64,000 nucleotides of DNA from Gammaproteobacteria bacterium (GCA_018069465.1 JAGPUW010000004.1:62001-126000); one strand, 5' to 3'. Positions 1 through 8,628 are shown, numbered from the stretch's first letter. Notes: generated from the sequence alone by a model not told the origin. Made by a program: numbers and translations.

Positions 1-453
1 TGCACCGACATTAATCCCGACACCCAGGTTTTCGAGGGTTTGCATATATTCGGGAAAGGTCTCAAAGGGCCAGTCACTACCCAAGCCTGCTCGCATAGAG
101 TCTGCATCCATGCCCTCGACACCTTCGAGGGTGCGAATAATCGTATCCTGATCTTCCTTTCTCACCGGGGCCACACCAAAACCACAATTACCCAGCAGCA
201 CGGTGGTCACGCCGTGCCAGGGGGAAATGGTCATCATTTGGTCCCACAGCACCTGGGCATCGTAGTGGGTGTGATTGTCGATAAAGCCGGGGCAAACAAT
301 TTTACCGGTGGCATCAATGGTTTGTTTCGCCGTGCCGGGCACATCGCCGACGGCGACAATTTTGCCATCGACGATACCCACGTCGCCTTGATAGCGTGGC
401 GTATTTGTACCGTCAACAATAGTGCCACCGCTTATTTTCATATCGTATTTCAT
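1..453 (-). CDS. Amidohydrolase, N-acyl-D-amino-acid deacylase-like (5'-partial view: N-terminal 151 residues)
   Basis: The frame is open from an ATG at 453 to the window edge, so only the N-terminal 151 residues are seen. The protein begins MKYDMKISGGTIVDGT and has the urease-superfamily metal motif GFIDNHTHYDAQ around residues 57-68, followed by a GVTTVLLGNCGFG stretch. That combination is typical of the D-aminoacylase / amidohydrolase-3 family, metal-dependent hydrolases of N-acyl amino acids or cyclic amides. A good ribosome site (AAGGTG, 6-8 nt upstream) supports this ATG over the one four codons further in. It lies downstream of a second, unrelated amidohydrolase on the same strand but is separated from it by a strong terminator, so it probably has its own promoter or depends on read-through. 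Substrate cannot be told from the N-terminus. Confidence 0.85.
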   Translation of the reverse strand, partial: MKYDMKISGGTIVDGTNTPRYQGDVGIVDGKIVAVGDVPGTAKQTIDATGKIVCPGFIDNHTHYDAQVLWDQMMTISPWHGVTTVLLGNCGFGVAPVRKEDQDTIIRTLEGVEGMDADSMRAGLGSDWPFETFPEYMQTLENLGVGINVGA

Positions 454-477
454 AGCTTTCACCTTATTTTTAAGCAA

Positions 478-510
478 AAAAAACCCGATGCATTGAACAC
501 CGGGTTTTTT
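478..510 (-). terminator. Rho-independent terminator after the amidohydrolase at 535-1680
   Basis: Arms AAAAAACCCG (478-487) and CGGGTTTTTT (501-510) pair perfectly around a 13-nt loop, giving a U-rich tail when read on the minus strand. It sits 25 nt past the stop codon of the upstream gene. Confidence 0.8.
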
Positions 511-534
511 GTTTACATCATCAACTCAGAGCAC

Positions 535-1680
535 TTATGCCGGAATTTTATCAATCGGCAAGTTGTAGCACTCAATGATGTTGTCGCGCATGATCCAACG
601 CTTCTGCTCAGCGGATAAATCAACCGTATGCTTCTCTACCAGCTCCTGAGACCAGGGCCATGTCGCATCACTGTGGGGGAAGTCATTTGCCCAAACCAGC
701 TTCTTCGGGTTCATTAGGTTGGCCACTTTAAAGGCAACCCAGTCATCCTGGAAGGTCAACCAAACGTGATCATTCAAGTAATCACTGGGCATTTTTTCCA
801 GGTTCTTACCACCACCCAGCCACAAACCATGGCGCTCGTAGGCGTGATCCATGCGGTAGGCGTAGTGTGGCAACCAACCGGCGTCGGCTTCTGCGGCGAT
901 GAACTTCAGCTTGGGGTGACGATCAAAAATACCGCCGAGAACAAACAAGCCCATCACATCCTGTACACCACGAATGATATTCAGGAAGCCGTTGATCTTG
1001 TTGCCACGGGCCATCAGCACTTCGTCAACCGAACCGCCTTTAGAGGTCAGGATGTGGAAAGACAGGGGCATTTCCAATTCTGCAGCACAAGCCCATAAAG
1101 GGTCGTACATGGGATGGTCGTAGTCTTCGTGCTGGGGGTTACCCGGCATCATAATACCGACAAAGCCCTTTTTCTTAGCGTCTTCAATGTCTTTGATAGA
1201 CTGCTCAACCGACTCGCAAGAGGTTTGGCCTAAACCAAACAAACGACCTTCCGGTGCATCGGCAATATAGCCCTGCAGCCATTCGTTATAGGCGTGCATG
1301 CAAGCTGTTTTGTAAGCAAAATCGGGGTGGTTACACAGCGCCATACCGACTGAAGGATAAATAATTTCAGAGACCACACCATCGCGATCCTGGTCGGCAA
1401 CGCGGCACGATGCATCCCAGCCACTTCTATGCAGTGACTCAAAGGTGCAACCTTCACGCTGGCCAGCCAATTCTTCAGGGGACATGCCTGCAGCGGCTAC
1501 TAATCCCAAAGGAATCGTTGAATCCATACCGGGGATGATGTAGATATCGTTGCCAGCAGCATCTCTTTGTATCGTCGGTGCTCTGTCCCTGAATTTAGGG
1601 TCGATAAAATCGGTATAGCAGTTTGCAGGCTCAACAATGTGAGAATCTGCAGAAATAAATCCAAAACCCATGCTACTCAT
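535..1680 (-). CDS. Amidohydrolase family 2 protein (TIM-barrel metal-dependent hydrolase/decarboxylase)
   Basis: A 381-residue protein of the amidohydrolase-related family (PF04909, ACMSD/LigW-like). The N-terminus ISADSHIVEP carries the D-x-H-x-x-EP signature of this subgroup. The C-terminal WANDFPHSDATWP (Asp near residue 333) is the hallmark of the metal-site aspartate loop. Family members decarboxylate or hydrolyse aromatic and cyclic acids with a divalent metal in the cytoplasm. The substrate is not identifiable here. A GGAG ribosome site lies 9 nt before the ATG. Upstream at 1843-1880 is a perfect 14-bp inverted repeat that could serve as an operator. A terminator follows the gene, so it looks monocistronic. 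Its neighbours (SDRs, enoyl-CoA hydratase) suggest a role in degradation of a small organic acid. Confidence 0.9.
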   Translation of the reverse strand: MSSMGFGFISADSHIVEPANCYTDFIDPKFRDRAPTIQRDAAGNDIYIIPGMDSTIPLGLVAAAGMSPEELAGQREGCTFESLHRSGWDASCRVADQDRDGVVSEIIYPSVGMALCNHPDFAYKTACMHAYNEWLQGYIADAPEGRLFGLGQTSCESVEQSIKDIEDAKKKGFVGIMMPGNPQHEDYDHPMYDPLWACAAELEMPLSFHILTSKGGSVDEVLMARGNKINGFLNIIRGVQDVMGLFVLGGIFDRHPKLKFIAAEADAGWLPHYAYRMDHAYERHGLWLGGGKNLEKMPSDYLNDHVWLTFQDDWVAFKVANLMNPKKLVWANDFPHSDATWPWSQELVEKHTVDLSAEQKRWIMRDNIIECYNLPIDKIPA

Positions 1681-1842
1681 AGTCTCTTACTCCGCTCCAT
1701 CAGTAGGAAAATCAAAACTTGTGTTTAAAAAAACAGATCGTATCTGGGCTCTTAAAGCGCCCAGATACCTCTAGATCAAGGCTGGCGTTACCATGAGGGA
1801 AATAATAGTTACCCGCCGTTAACCTGAAACGCATTAAGCAGG

Positions 1843-1880
1843 GTGTTGACATAAATTGCAAGCCCGATTTATGTCAACAC
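1843..1880. repeat. Perfect 14-bp inverted repeat with TTGACA in each arm
   Basis: Arms GTGTTGACATAAAT (1843-1856) and ATTTATGTCAACAC (1867-1880) are exact reverse complements around a 10-nt spacer. No T-run follows on either strand, so a terminator is less likely than a protein-binding palindrome. Each arm contains the -35 consensus TTGACA. It lies 24 nt beyond the stop of the SDR gene at 1904 and 163 nt upstream of the amidohydrolase start at 1680. Confidence 0.7.
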
Positions 1881-1903
1881 TGACCAGCTTTGCCTTATCC
1901 GTA

Positions 1904-2668
1904 TTAACAGGCGACTGCACCACCATCGACGACCATGGGGTGACCGGTGACAAACGAGGCCTGATCGGAGCACAACCACACGGCGGCTTCACCAATTTCT
2001 GCCGGCGCACCGAAGCGGCCGATAGGTTCAAAACCGAGCATCGCCGCTTCCATTTGTGGCTTGGCTTCAAACATGCGCTCGAGCATGGGCGTGCGGATCA
2101 CTCCGGGGCACACCGCATTGACGCGAATATTTTTGGTGCCGTATTCCAGAGCAGCCGTCTTGGTCAAGCCGACCACACCATGCTTGGCGGCAACGTAAGC
2201 ACCGGCATTCTTGGAGCCAACTAGCCCGGCAATAGAGGCGGTGCTGACGATGGCGCCGGGGCTTTTCTGCTCGAGAAACTGGAGGATTTGATATTTCATA
2301 CACAGAAATACGCCCTTCAAGTTGACGTTGTAATTAAAGTCAAAGTTCTCCTCCGTGCACTCGTGAATGCGCGTCCAGTCACCTTCCACGCCGGCATTGT
2401 TATAGGCGCAGTCGAGGCGACCGTAGGTGGCTACCACTTGCTTGATCAGGTTTTCCACATCGGCTGCTTTAGACACGTCACAGCGAACGAAAACGGCCTC
2501 ACCACCGGCCTGATGAATGAGGCTGACCGTTTCCTGACCACTCTCTTCCTGCAAGTCAGAGACCACCACTTTAGCGCCTTCACGGGCAAAAATTTGCGCG
2601 GCAGCACGGCCAATACCACCGGCGGCACCGGTCACGACAGCGATTTTATCTTGCACAATTCCAGACAT
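1904..2668 (-). CDS. Short-chain dehydrogenase/reductase (classical SDR)
   Basis: A 254-residue classical SDR. It has TGAAGGIG (13-20) for NAD(P) binding, NNAG (90-93), a catalytic serine in the STAS segment near 142-145, and Y158-x3-K162 in YVAAK. An acidic residue at the end of beta-2 (VVVSD) favours NAD(H) over NADP(H). The C-terminus SFVTGHPMVVDGG is standard. The open frame extends 28 codons upstream, but ATG at 2668 is preceded by AAGGAG with 6-nt spacing and gives the normal family length. It oxidises or reduces a secondary alcohol/ketone, substrate unknown. It is strikingly similar along its whole length to the SDR at 7637-8404, and the two flank the signalling genes at 2912-7330. Confidence 0.92.
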   Translation of the reverse strand: MSGIVQDKIAVVTGAAGGIGRAAAQIFAREGAKVVVSDLQEESGQETVSLIHQAGGEAVFVRCDVSKAADVENLIKQVVATYGRLDCAYNNAGVEGDWTRIHECTEENFDFNYNVNLKGVFLCMKYQILQFLEQKSPGAIVSTASIAGLVGSKNAGAYVAAKHGVVGLTKTAALEYGTKNIRVNAVCPGVIRTPMLERMFEAKPQMEAAMLGFEPIGRFGAPAEIGEAAVWLCSDQASFVTGHPMVVDGGAVAC

Positions 2669-2911
2669 AATATTCTCCTTTAATTCATCGTTAATTAGAA
2701 AACTGATAAAAAGTTGCGGGCACATTGTGACGAAGGGAGTGAACAGGCGCAAATAGACGAGGCCGGTATGGCAGAGGCGAGATAGTTTATATCGAGGGTA
2801 ATTTAAGCACGCAAGGGAGTGCTCACAGCCTCAGCAGACACCATTAGGGCTAAAAGCGAGTGCGTGGATTGCCTTATTTTGAGGGCCATTCATGCACACT
2901 GTTGGCGCCCA

Positions 2912-4585
2912 CTATTCGCTCCCACAGTGGCTGGTCTCCACGCAGTTGCGGCCCCTATCTTTTGCTCGATAGAGGGCGGTATCGGCGGCATCGACCAGGG
3001 CATTACCACTTTTGCAGGAGGACAGGTCGGCCAGGCCAACACTAAAGGTACAGGCAAATTGCCCCGACTTGCAGCGGTGATTGATAAGGGAAAACTGCTC
3101 ACGCAGGGCCTCCATCAACTCTCGGGCCGCCGCAATGGAGGTGTCGGGCAGAATAACCGCAAACTCCTCCCCCCCGTAACGGCCGACGATGTCGGACTTG
3201 CGCAAACGCTGGCTCAACAGGCGGGACACATTTTTAATCACCTCATCACCGGCCAGGTGACCGAAGCGGTCATTGATGGTTTTGAAGTTGTCGAGATCAA
3301 TCATCGCAAACGTAAGGTTCGTATCCTGTCGCAAGCTGCGGCCCAGCTCAGTCTGCAAACGGGTTTTCAGGGTCACGTGGTTGAGCAGTCCGCTGAGGGT
3401 GTCGAGTTGCATTCGCGAGCGCAGTTTGCGGAAGCGACGAATACGCATTGTCACCACGGCACTCAAATGTTGCGCGCTAATCGGTTTTTTTAAAAAATCG
3501 TCGCCGCCTAGCTGCAGTGCCTCCATTTGACGACTGATACTATTTTCGGTCGATAGAAAGACAATGGGAATACTGATCCACTCCACTTTTTGCCGTATTA
3601 CCGCCGCCGCTTCCAAACCTGAACACTCGGGCATATTGACGTCCATCAGTATCAGGTCGGGCTGAAATTCCGACACCAGGTTGATCAGGCTTGAGGCATC
3701 TTCGACCAGCACCACCTCCATCCCCACAGCCTGTAGTATCACTGCATAGTTCTGCGCCAGCAGCACTTCATCGTCCATGATCACCACTCTGTAGGGCAGG
3801 TCGTCCCACCACAGGCCCACGGTGTCCAGGCTGTCGAGCAGCTCGCTAAAGTCGAGGGGTTTGGTGAGATAGACCTGCCCGCCCGCCCGTGCGGCGGCCA
3901 GACGGGCAGTCCAGTCGTCACGGGCTGAAATAAAGATCAGCGGTTTTTTGTCCTGTAAGGTCGAGTGGTAGGCTTTGGCCAGTCGGGTCCCGGCCAGCTC
4001 GCCCTCGGGCAGGTTGAGGTCGACGATCATCGCCGCCGGGCAGTACTCGGACAAAGCCTGCTCGGCACTGTTCGCATCGTTGAAAACAGTTACATCGTAG
4101 CCATAGCGCAGCAAGTGCTCTTCAATTTCAGCGCCCAAAGCCAGGTCGTCTTCGACGATATAAACCGTTTGTCCCGGTGGTGGCACCCGCAGCGGTAAAA
4201 CGAATTCGGTCGCCAGTTCGCTGCTGTCGGGTAATCCGCTATCGACCACTGTCGCTATATTTTCGAGCAGTGCCGATATAATTTGTCTATCGGTAGTGGT
4301 GAACTGGCGGACATCATCCAAGGTGGCAAGCACCGACTCCAGAGCCCTGGCTTCATCGCTGAGTGCCGCATAGCCAAACGTACCCCCCGACCCCGCCAGC
4401 TGGTGCACGCGATTTTTCAGCCCCCGGAAGGCCTCGGCCGTTTTATCAACACTGAGACCGGACAGGCAGTCCTGCCACTGCTCTTTAAGCAAGGCCAGCT
4501 TGCCGGGCAATTGCTCAATGTAGCTGCGGCGTAAAGCGGCTATTTTTTCCAGCTTTTTATCGCGCTTGCGCTCAGCAATTGCCAC
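2912..4585 (-). CDS. Hpt-REC-REC-GGDEF response regulator (diguanylate cyclase)
   Basis: A 557-residue multidomain signalling protein. Residues ~45-115 form an Hpt-like helical domain with the phosphoacceptor motif VHQLAGSGGTFGY (H61). A REC domain follows (~140-255, phosphoacceptor D189 in MIVDLNLP), then a second REC (~266-380, D315 in LILMDVNMP), then a GGDEF domain (~395-550). The signature GGEEF (471-475) is intact, with an RKSD inhibitory-site motif (462-465) five residues before it, so it should make c-di-GMP with product inhibition. A GTG at 4585 with GGGAG ~10 nt upstream is preferred, because the longer ATG start (4642) would overlap the preceding gene by 71 nt. As called it overlaps that gene by 14 nt. 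This is the last gene of the cassette and the likely output of the relay. Confidence 0.9.
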   Translation of the reverse strand: MAIAERKRDKKLEKIAALRRSYIEQLPGKLALLKEQWQDCLSGLSVDKTAEAFRGLKNRVHQLAGSGGTFGYAALSDEARALESVLATLDDVRQFTTTDRQIISALLENIATVVDSGLPDSSELATEFVLPLRVPPPGQTVYIVEDDLALGAEIEEHLLRYGYDVTVFNDANSAEQALSEYCPAAMIVDLNLPEGELAGTRLAKAYHSTLQDKKPLIFISARDDWTARLAAARAGGQVYLTKPLDFSELLDSLDTVGLWWDDLPYRVVIMDDEVLLAQNYAVILQAVGMEVVLVEDASSLINLVSEFQPDLILMDVNMPECSGLEAAAVIRQKVEWISIPIVFLSTENSISRQMEALQLGGDDFLKKPISAQHLSAVVTMRIRRFRKLRSRMQLDTLSGLLNHVTLKTRLQTELGRSLRQDTNLTFAMIDLDNFKTINDRFGHLAGDEVIKNVSRLLSQRLRKSDIVGRYGGEEFAVILPDTSIAAARELMEALREQFSLINHRCKSGQFACTFSVGLADLSSCKSGNALVDAADTALYRAKDRGRNCVETSHCGSE

Positions 4586-4958
4586 GAGAAAGCAACTCCC
4601 GGATTTGCTCAGGTAGAGCCATAGGGTCAAACGGTTTGGCAATTACCTCTAAAGCACCTAGGGCGAGAAAGCTCTCCACTTCCCTGGGCTGAACCTTTGC
4701 CGTTAAAAAAGCAACGGCCGTTTCAGCCAGGCCAGGTAACTGGCGCAATTGCCCCAAGGTGCTGGGGCCATCCATGCCGGGCATCATCACATCGAGCAAA
4801 ATTAAATCCGGAGCAAAGGCGACAACTTGCTCAAGGGCCTCTTGCCCGCTGGCACAAAACAATAAGTCAAAACCCTCATCTTCAAGGGCAAATTCGGCCA
4901 CCTCGCGAATATCGGCCTCATCTTCCACATACAGAATGCGCGGCGCTGAAGTGTTCAT
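4572..4958 (-). CDS. Single-domain response regulator (CheY-like)
   Basis: A 128-residue stand-alone receiver domain. It shows the acidic pair E12-D13 (YVEDE), phosphoacceptor D56 in LILLDVMMPGMDG, the switch threonine T86 (FLTAK) and K108 in AKPF. There is no output domain, so it probably shuttles phosphate between the hybrid kinase and the Hpt domain of the next gene. Its ATG overlaps the kinase stop codon in an ATGA arrangement (4955-4958), and its own stop overlaps the start of the diguanylate cyclase gene. The three genes are therefore very likely co-translated. Nothing in the sequence tells which signal it serves. Confidence 0.92.
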   Translation of the reverse strand: MNTSAPRILYVEDEADIREVAEFALEDEGFDLLFCASGQEALEQVVAFAPDLILLDVMMPGMDGPSTLGQLRQLPGLAETAVAFLTAKVQPREVESFLALGALEVIAKPFDPMALPEQIRELLSRGNC

Positions 4959-7330
4959 TCTTTTGGCCTCCGCTGATTTAACACCCGCCTGATAGCCATC
5001 ACCAGCTGCTCATTGCTCACCGTGGCCTTGGTCAGCGCGGCATCGATATGTTGTGCCAGTATCTTGTCGGGCTCTTTGCCAGAAAAAACCACCACCGGCG
5101 CTTTGCCAGCCAGACTATCGAGCAGCTCAGCGCCCTGGCCATCGGGCAGGGTGAGGTCGAGAATCACCAGGTCAAAATCCTGCTCTTGCAAACAGGCCCG
5201 GGCTTGAGTCAGCGTCGTCGCATAGTGATATTGACCCATGCCAGCGACCATTTCGCCGACCACCTGAACCACATCCAGATCATCCTCGACATGCAAAATT
5301 TGGTACTCACCATCACCTTGCAGGGCGTGGAGGAGGGCCTGGGAAAGACGCAGTTCATCGATTGGCTTTTGCAGCCAGTCGATGACGGCCAGGGCCTCAT
5401 TCTTACCCTTGTCGGCGTTCTCGCCAATATTGGCGGAGACCACAATTACCGGTAAAGTACTGGTGCCGGGTAGTGCCCGCAAGTCGCGCAGCAGGCTGAT
5501 ACCGTCGGTATCGGGAAGCGTTAAGTCCAACAGCATGAGCTGATAATCACGCTCTGCCAACAGAGTTTTTACCGCCGCCCCGGTGGTCGCCGTGTCGCTG
5601 ACCAGGCCCTGATCCATCAGCAGGGTCGAGAGAATAAAAGCTACATCCAGATTGTCTTCACAGATCAGCGCTCGCGGGTAGTCCTGGTGATTATCCGCAC
5701 GCACAATGTCCTGCCATTCGGGTAAATCAAAATAAAATGTACTGCCGCTGCCGACCTTGCTTTCGAAACCAATCAAGCCCGAGTGGTGTTCGACAATGGC
5801 CTTACTCACTGCCAGACCCAAACCGGTGCCCCCCTGTTGGCGGGTATCGGAGGCATCAGCCTGGGCAAAGCGGGCGAAAATTCTCGCCTGAAATTCTTCG
5901 GGGATGCCCGCCCCCTTGTCGATCACCGCAATGCGCACGCGACCATCAATGCTCTTACTGAGGTCAATTGAAACCCTATCCCCTGAGGGGGAGAACTTGA
6001 TCGCATTGGATAACAAGTTGGCGAACACCTGGAGCAGGCGGTTTTCATCACCCAGCACAAAGATTGCGTCCCCCTCCGTGGGTTGTAGATGCAGATCTAC
6101 CTGGTAATTTTTGGCATAACTTTCGTTTTCCAACAGGGCGCGCTCGGCGAGAGCATGAATATCGACCACCCGCAGCTCGAAGCTCATTTCACCCGCTTCG
6201 ATTTTTTCCAGATCGAGAATGTCATTGATTAACAAGGTCAAACGCTCGCTATTGCGGTTGGCCGTGTCGAGCATTTTCTTGGCTTTCGGCGATAGCGAAG
6301 CAGATTCCTTGCCCAGCACAATGCCCAGCGCCCCGCGTATCGAGGTCAGTGGTGTGCGCAATTCATGGCTGACGGTGGAAATAAATTGATTCTTTAAATT
6401 CTCGACTCTTTTGCGCTCGGTGACATCACGCATAATGGCGGTGTACAGGCGCTCACCGCCGATCGTCATTTCGCTGACCGCCACCTCGAGGGGGAAAACC
6501 TCACCACTTTTACGCAGACCTTCGACTTCACAATAGGGACTAGTTAGCTCTCCGTCAGGTCTTTGTAACAGCACACTTTCATCAAGGGGAGAAGTCAGCA
6601 AGCGCTGCAGGGGCTGGCCAATCAGCTCCGCCGCCGAGTAGCCGAATATTTTGGTCACGGCGGCATTAATGGATTCGATCAGGCCTGTAGAGCTAACGGT
6701 GATAATGCCATCGATCACATTGTCGACAATAGCGCGCATGCGCTCGGCTTTTGCTGCGAGATCGGCCCGGATCAGATGGGTGGTAATTTCATTGCCCGCC
6801 CACTCGGCAAATAGTTGCACCACCGCCTTATCACCGGCCGAGAACGCCTGGGTATTCGTCGCTTCGGAAGAAAAACACAGGGTGCCATAAGCCGAGCCGT
6901 GAACTGAAATTCGCGCGCCCAGATAACTGCCTTTACTGGGTAGAATTTGATCGGGCGTGAAACCCGGTTCGGCCTCGCCAACATCCTCAATAGCGATGGT
7001 TTTACCTTCGGCCCAGGCTCGCCCGCAAAACCCGGAACCGAGAGCACATTTGTCGCCCCTGCCAGGAGAGCCCTCTGGCCCAACGACATATTCAATATGG
7101 CAGTGCTGGCCGTCAATGCGAGTGATCAGCCCCAGCGGCATCTCAAAGCACTCTGCGCCTATGGCCAGGCCTTCCAGTATTTTCTGCTCCAGGCTCAACT
7201 CGTGTTTCGAAGCAATAGCGTAGAGGTCAACCACTGCCTTCGAGTTTTTTTCCGTGTTTTCCGTCGCTCGTTGAAAATCCTGCCGTAGATGTTCCGTATC
7301 AGGCTGGCCTTGCTCTGCCTGCTCACCCAT
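4955..7330 (-). CDS. Hybrid sensor histidine kinase (GAF-PAS-HisKA-HATPase-REC-REC)
   Basis: About 791 residues with no membrane segment, so a cytoplasmic sensor. Order: GAF domain (~45-185), PAS domain (~200-310), HisKA with the H-box STVSHELRTPL (His ~322), HATPase_c with N-box (NLLSNAIKFSP), DKGAGIP and GGTGLGL glycine boxes, then two receiver domains with phosphoacceptors near D602 (MLLDLTLPD) and D725 (VILDLTLPD). The second REC ends in LTKA rather than the usual KP, so it may be atypical. ATG at 7330 with a GTGGA site 8 nt upstream is preferred to a TTG two codons earlier. It is the first gene of a three-gene cassette feeding a diguanylate cyclase. The ligand sensed by GAF/PAS is unknown. 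Confidence 0.93.
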   Translation of the reverse strand: MGEQAEQGQPDTEHLRQDFQRATENTEKNSKAVVDLYAIASKHELSLEQKILEGLAIGAECFEMPLGLITRIDGQHCHIEYVVGPEGSPGRGDKCALGSGFCGRAWAEGKTIAIEDVGEAEPGFTPDQILPSKGSYLGARISVHGSAYGTLCFSSEATNTQAFSAGDKAVVQLFAEWAGNEITTHLIRADLAAKAERMRAIVDNVIDGIITVSSTGLIESINAAVTKIFGYSAAELIGQPLQRLLTSPLDESVLLQRPDGELTSPYCEVEGLRKSGEVFPLEVAVSEMTIGGERLYTAIMRDVTERKRVENLKNQFISTVSHELRTPLTSIRGALGIVLGKESASLSPKAKKMLDTANRNSERLTLLINDILDLEKIEAGEMSFELRVVDIHALAERALLENESYAKNYQVDLHLQPTEGDAIFVLGDENRLLQVFANLLSNAIKFSPSGDRVSIDLSKSIDGRVRIAVIDKGAGIPEEFQARIFARFAQADASDTRQQGGTGLGLAVSKAIVEHHSGLIGFESKVGSGSTFYFDLPEWQDIVRADNHQDYPRALICEDNLDVAFILSTLLMDQGLVSDTATTGAAVKTLLAERDYQLMLLDLTLPDTDGISLLRDLRALPGTSTLPVIVVSANIGENADKGKNEALAVIDWLQKPIDELRLSQALLHALQGDGEYQILHVEDDLDVVQVVGEMVAGMGQYHYATTLTQARACLQEQDFDLVILDLTLPDGQGAELLDSLAGKAPVVVFSGKEPDKILAQHIDAALTKATVSNEQLVMAIRRVLNQRRPKE

Positions 7331-7373
7331 ATTCAATGTCCACTGATGGTTATTATTTTTAATTGAGTGTAGC

Positions 7374-7613
7374 CTAATATTTAAAGCTTAGCCGTGTCCG
7401 GGAAATTAGCTGTGTCCTGCAAAGTTGATCAGACAGAAAACCCTTACGCACAATAAGTTCAAGGGGGGAGCGATCGGGTTGAGCGCTAAAATAGCTGACC
7501 GGATCACAACCCGAAGCGGCAATATTTTCGGTGCTAACATTCACCTTGTCCAAGCCCGCCTTGACTATAAACAGCCATAATAGAGCCAGAAAACCACGCC
7601 CACAGAGGCCCAT
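7374..7613 (-). pseudogene. Truncated YHS-domain protein remnant (possible small secreted protein)
   Basis: A 79-codon frame, 23 nt downstream of the SDR at 7637 and with a good AGGGG ribosome site 6 nt before its ATG. It encodes a hydrophobic N-terminus like a signal peptide, then VNVSTENIAASGCDPVSYF, which resembles the start of the YHS domain (usually GYDPVAYF). After that point the similarity stops, and neither of the other two frames on this strand continues a YHS domain. Secreted YHS proteins are normally about twice this length. The most economical reading is a gene that lost its 3' part. A genuine short protein or chance similarity cannot be excluded. It lies in the 300-nt gap between the kinase and SDR genes, and nothing else was seen there. 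Confidence 0.4.
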
Positions 7614-7636
7614 CGAAAGCCCCTAAAATTTGGCCT

Positions 7637-8404
7637 TTACTGCGCGAAGCTACCACCATCGACAGACATTGAATGACCGGTCACAAAGGAAGCTTGGTCC
7701 GAACACAACCACACCGCCGCCTCGGCTATTTCTGAGGGCTTGCCCAGCCGTCCAACGGGCTCCATTTTTCGCATCGCTTCATAGCCCTTCTCCGATCCCT
7801 TGACGATGCGATCGAGCATGGGCGTTTCGATGGCACCCGGACACACGGCGTTGACTCTAATATCTTTTTTAGCAAATTCAAGCGCCGCCGACTTGGTCAT
7901 GCCAATCACACCGTGCTTGGCGGCCACATAGGCATTGCCCCTTGGCACACCCACCAATCCAGCCAATGAGGAGGTGTTAACAATGGCACCCGCCGAGCCC
8001 TGGCGCAGAAACTGCTCAATTTCATATTTCATGCACCACCAGACACCTTTCAGGTTGACGGCGATATTCAAATCAAAATTTTCCTCGGTGCAGGTAATCG
8101 TCGTCGCCTGAGTGTCACCCTCGACACCGGCGTTATTAAAGGCCGCATCCAGTCTGCCATAAATGTCCACCACGCCCTTGATCAAGGCTTCGACCTCTGG
8201 CCCTTTAGAGACATCACATTTGATAAAGCTCGCCTCCCCTCCCGCCTGCTTAACCAGCGCAACGCTTTCCTCTCCACCGCTGACATTGATATCAGAGACC
8301 ACGACTTTGGCGCCTTCTCGGGCGAAAATCAGCGCCGCCTCACGGCCAATACCAGAACCGGAACCGGTAATCATTACCACCTTATCGTTCATTTTTCCGC
8401 TCAT
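7637..8404 (-). CDS. Short-chain dehydrogenase/reductase (classical SDR, paralogue of the gene at 1904)
   Basis: 255 residues with TGSGSGIG (13-20), VVVSD acidic beta-2 end (NAD preference), NNAG (90-93), catalytic serine in TSSLAG, Y159-x3-K163 and the C-terminal SFVTGHSMSVDGG. A GGGAG ribosome site lies 6-7 nt before the ATG. It shares long identical blocks with the SDR at 1904-2668, including YVAAKHGV, IRVNAVCPG, AAVWLCSDQASFVTGH and the NNAGVEGD region, so the two are recent paralogues or functional partners. Expected reaction: NAD-dependent interconversion of a secondary alcohol and ketone or hydroxyacyl-CoA. The substrate is not evident. The enoyl-CoA hydratase gene is transcribed divergently 224 nt away and may share control. 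Confidence 0.92.
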   Translation of the reverse strand: MSGKMNDKVVMITGSGSGIGREAALIFAREGAKVVVSDINVSGGEESVALVKQAGGEASFIKCDVSKGPEVEALIKGVVDIYGRLDAAFNNAGVEGDTQATTITCTEENFDLNIAVNLKGVWWCMKYEIEQFLRQGSAGAIVNTSSLAGLVGVPRGNAYVAAKHGVIGMTKSAALEFAKKDIRVNAVCPGAIETPMLDRIVKGSEKGYEAMRKMEPVGRLGKPSEIAEAAVWLCSDQASFVTGHSMSVDGGSFAQ

Positions 8405-8628
8405 AAATTACTCCCGCTAAATTAAGTGAATTTTAGAGCCTGCCACGCTAAGCGCCCACCTCTGATGTGTCAACCAAGGTCATTTTTATTACACCGCATT
8501 GCAATACAGGCTCCTGGTCAAAATTTTGCCGTTGCTTAGCCCCCTCTCCCACGCTATCTTGCAGCGCTGATTGACCTTAAATCACACAACATTCAAGATC
8601 ACACCGAAAATAAGAAAGGAGAAAAACT

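Noticed and set aside
2819-3493. 224-codon open frame on the plus strand
   Set aside because: Lies fully antisense to the GGDEF domain of the diguanylate cyclase. Composition is that of a shadow frame and there is no ribosome site or family resemblance.
8474-8577. AAGGTCA and TGACCTT half-sites flanking the SDR/hydratase spacer
   Set aside because: They are inverted but about 90 nt apart, and seven-base matches at that distance are expected by chance.
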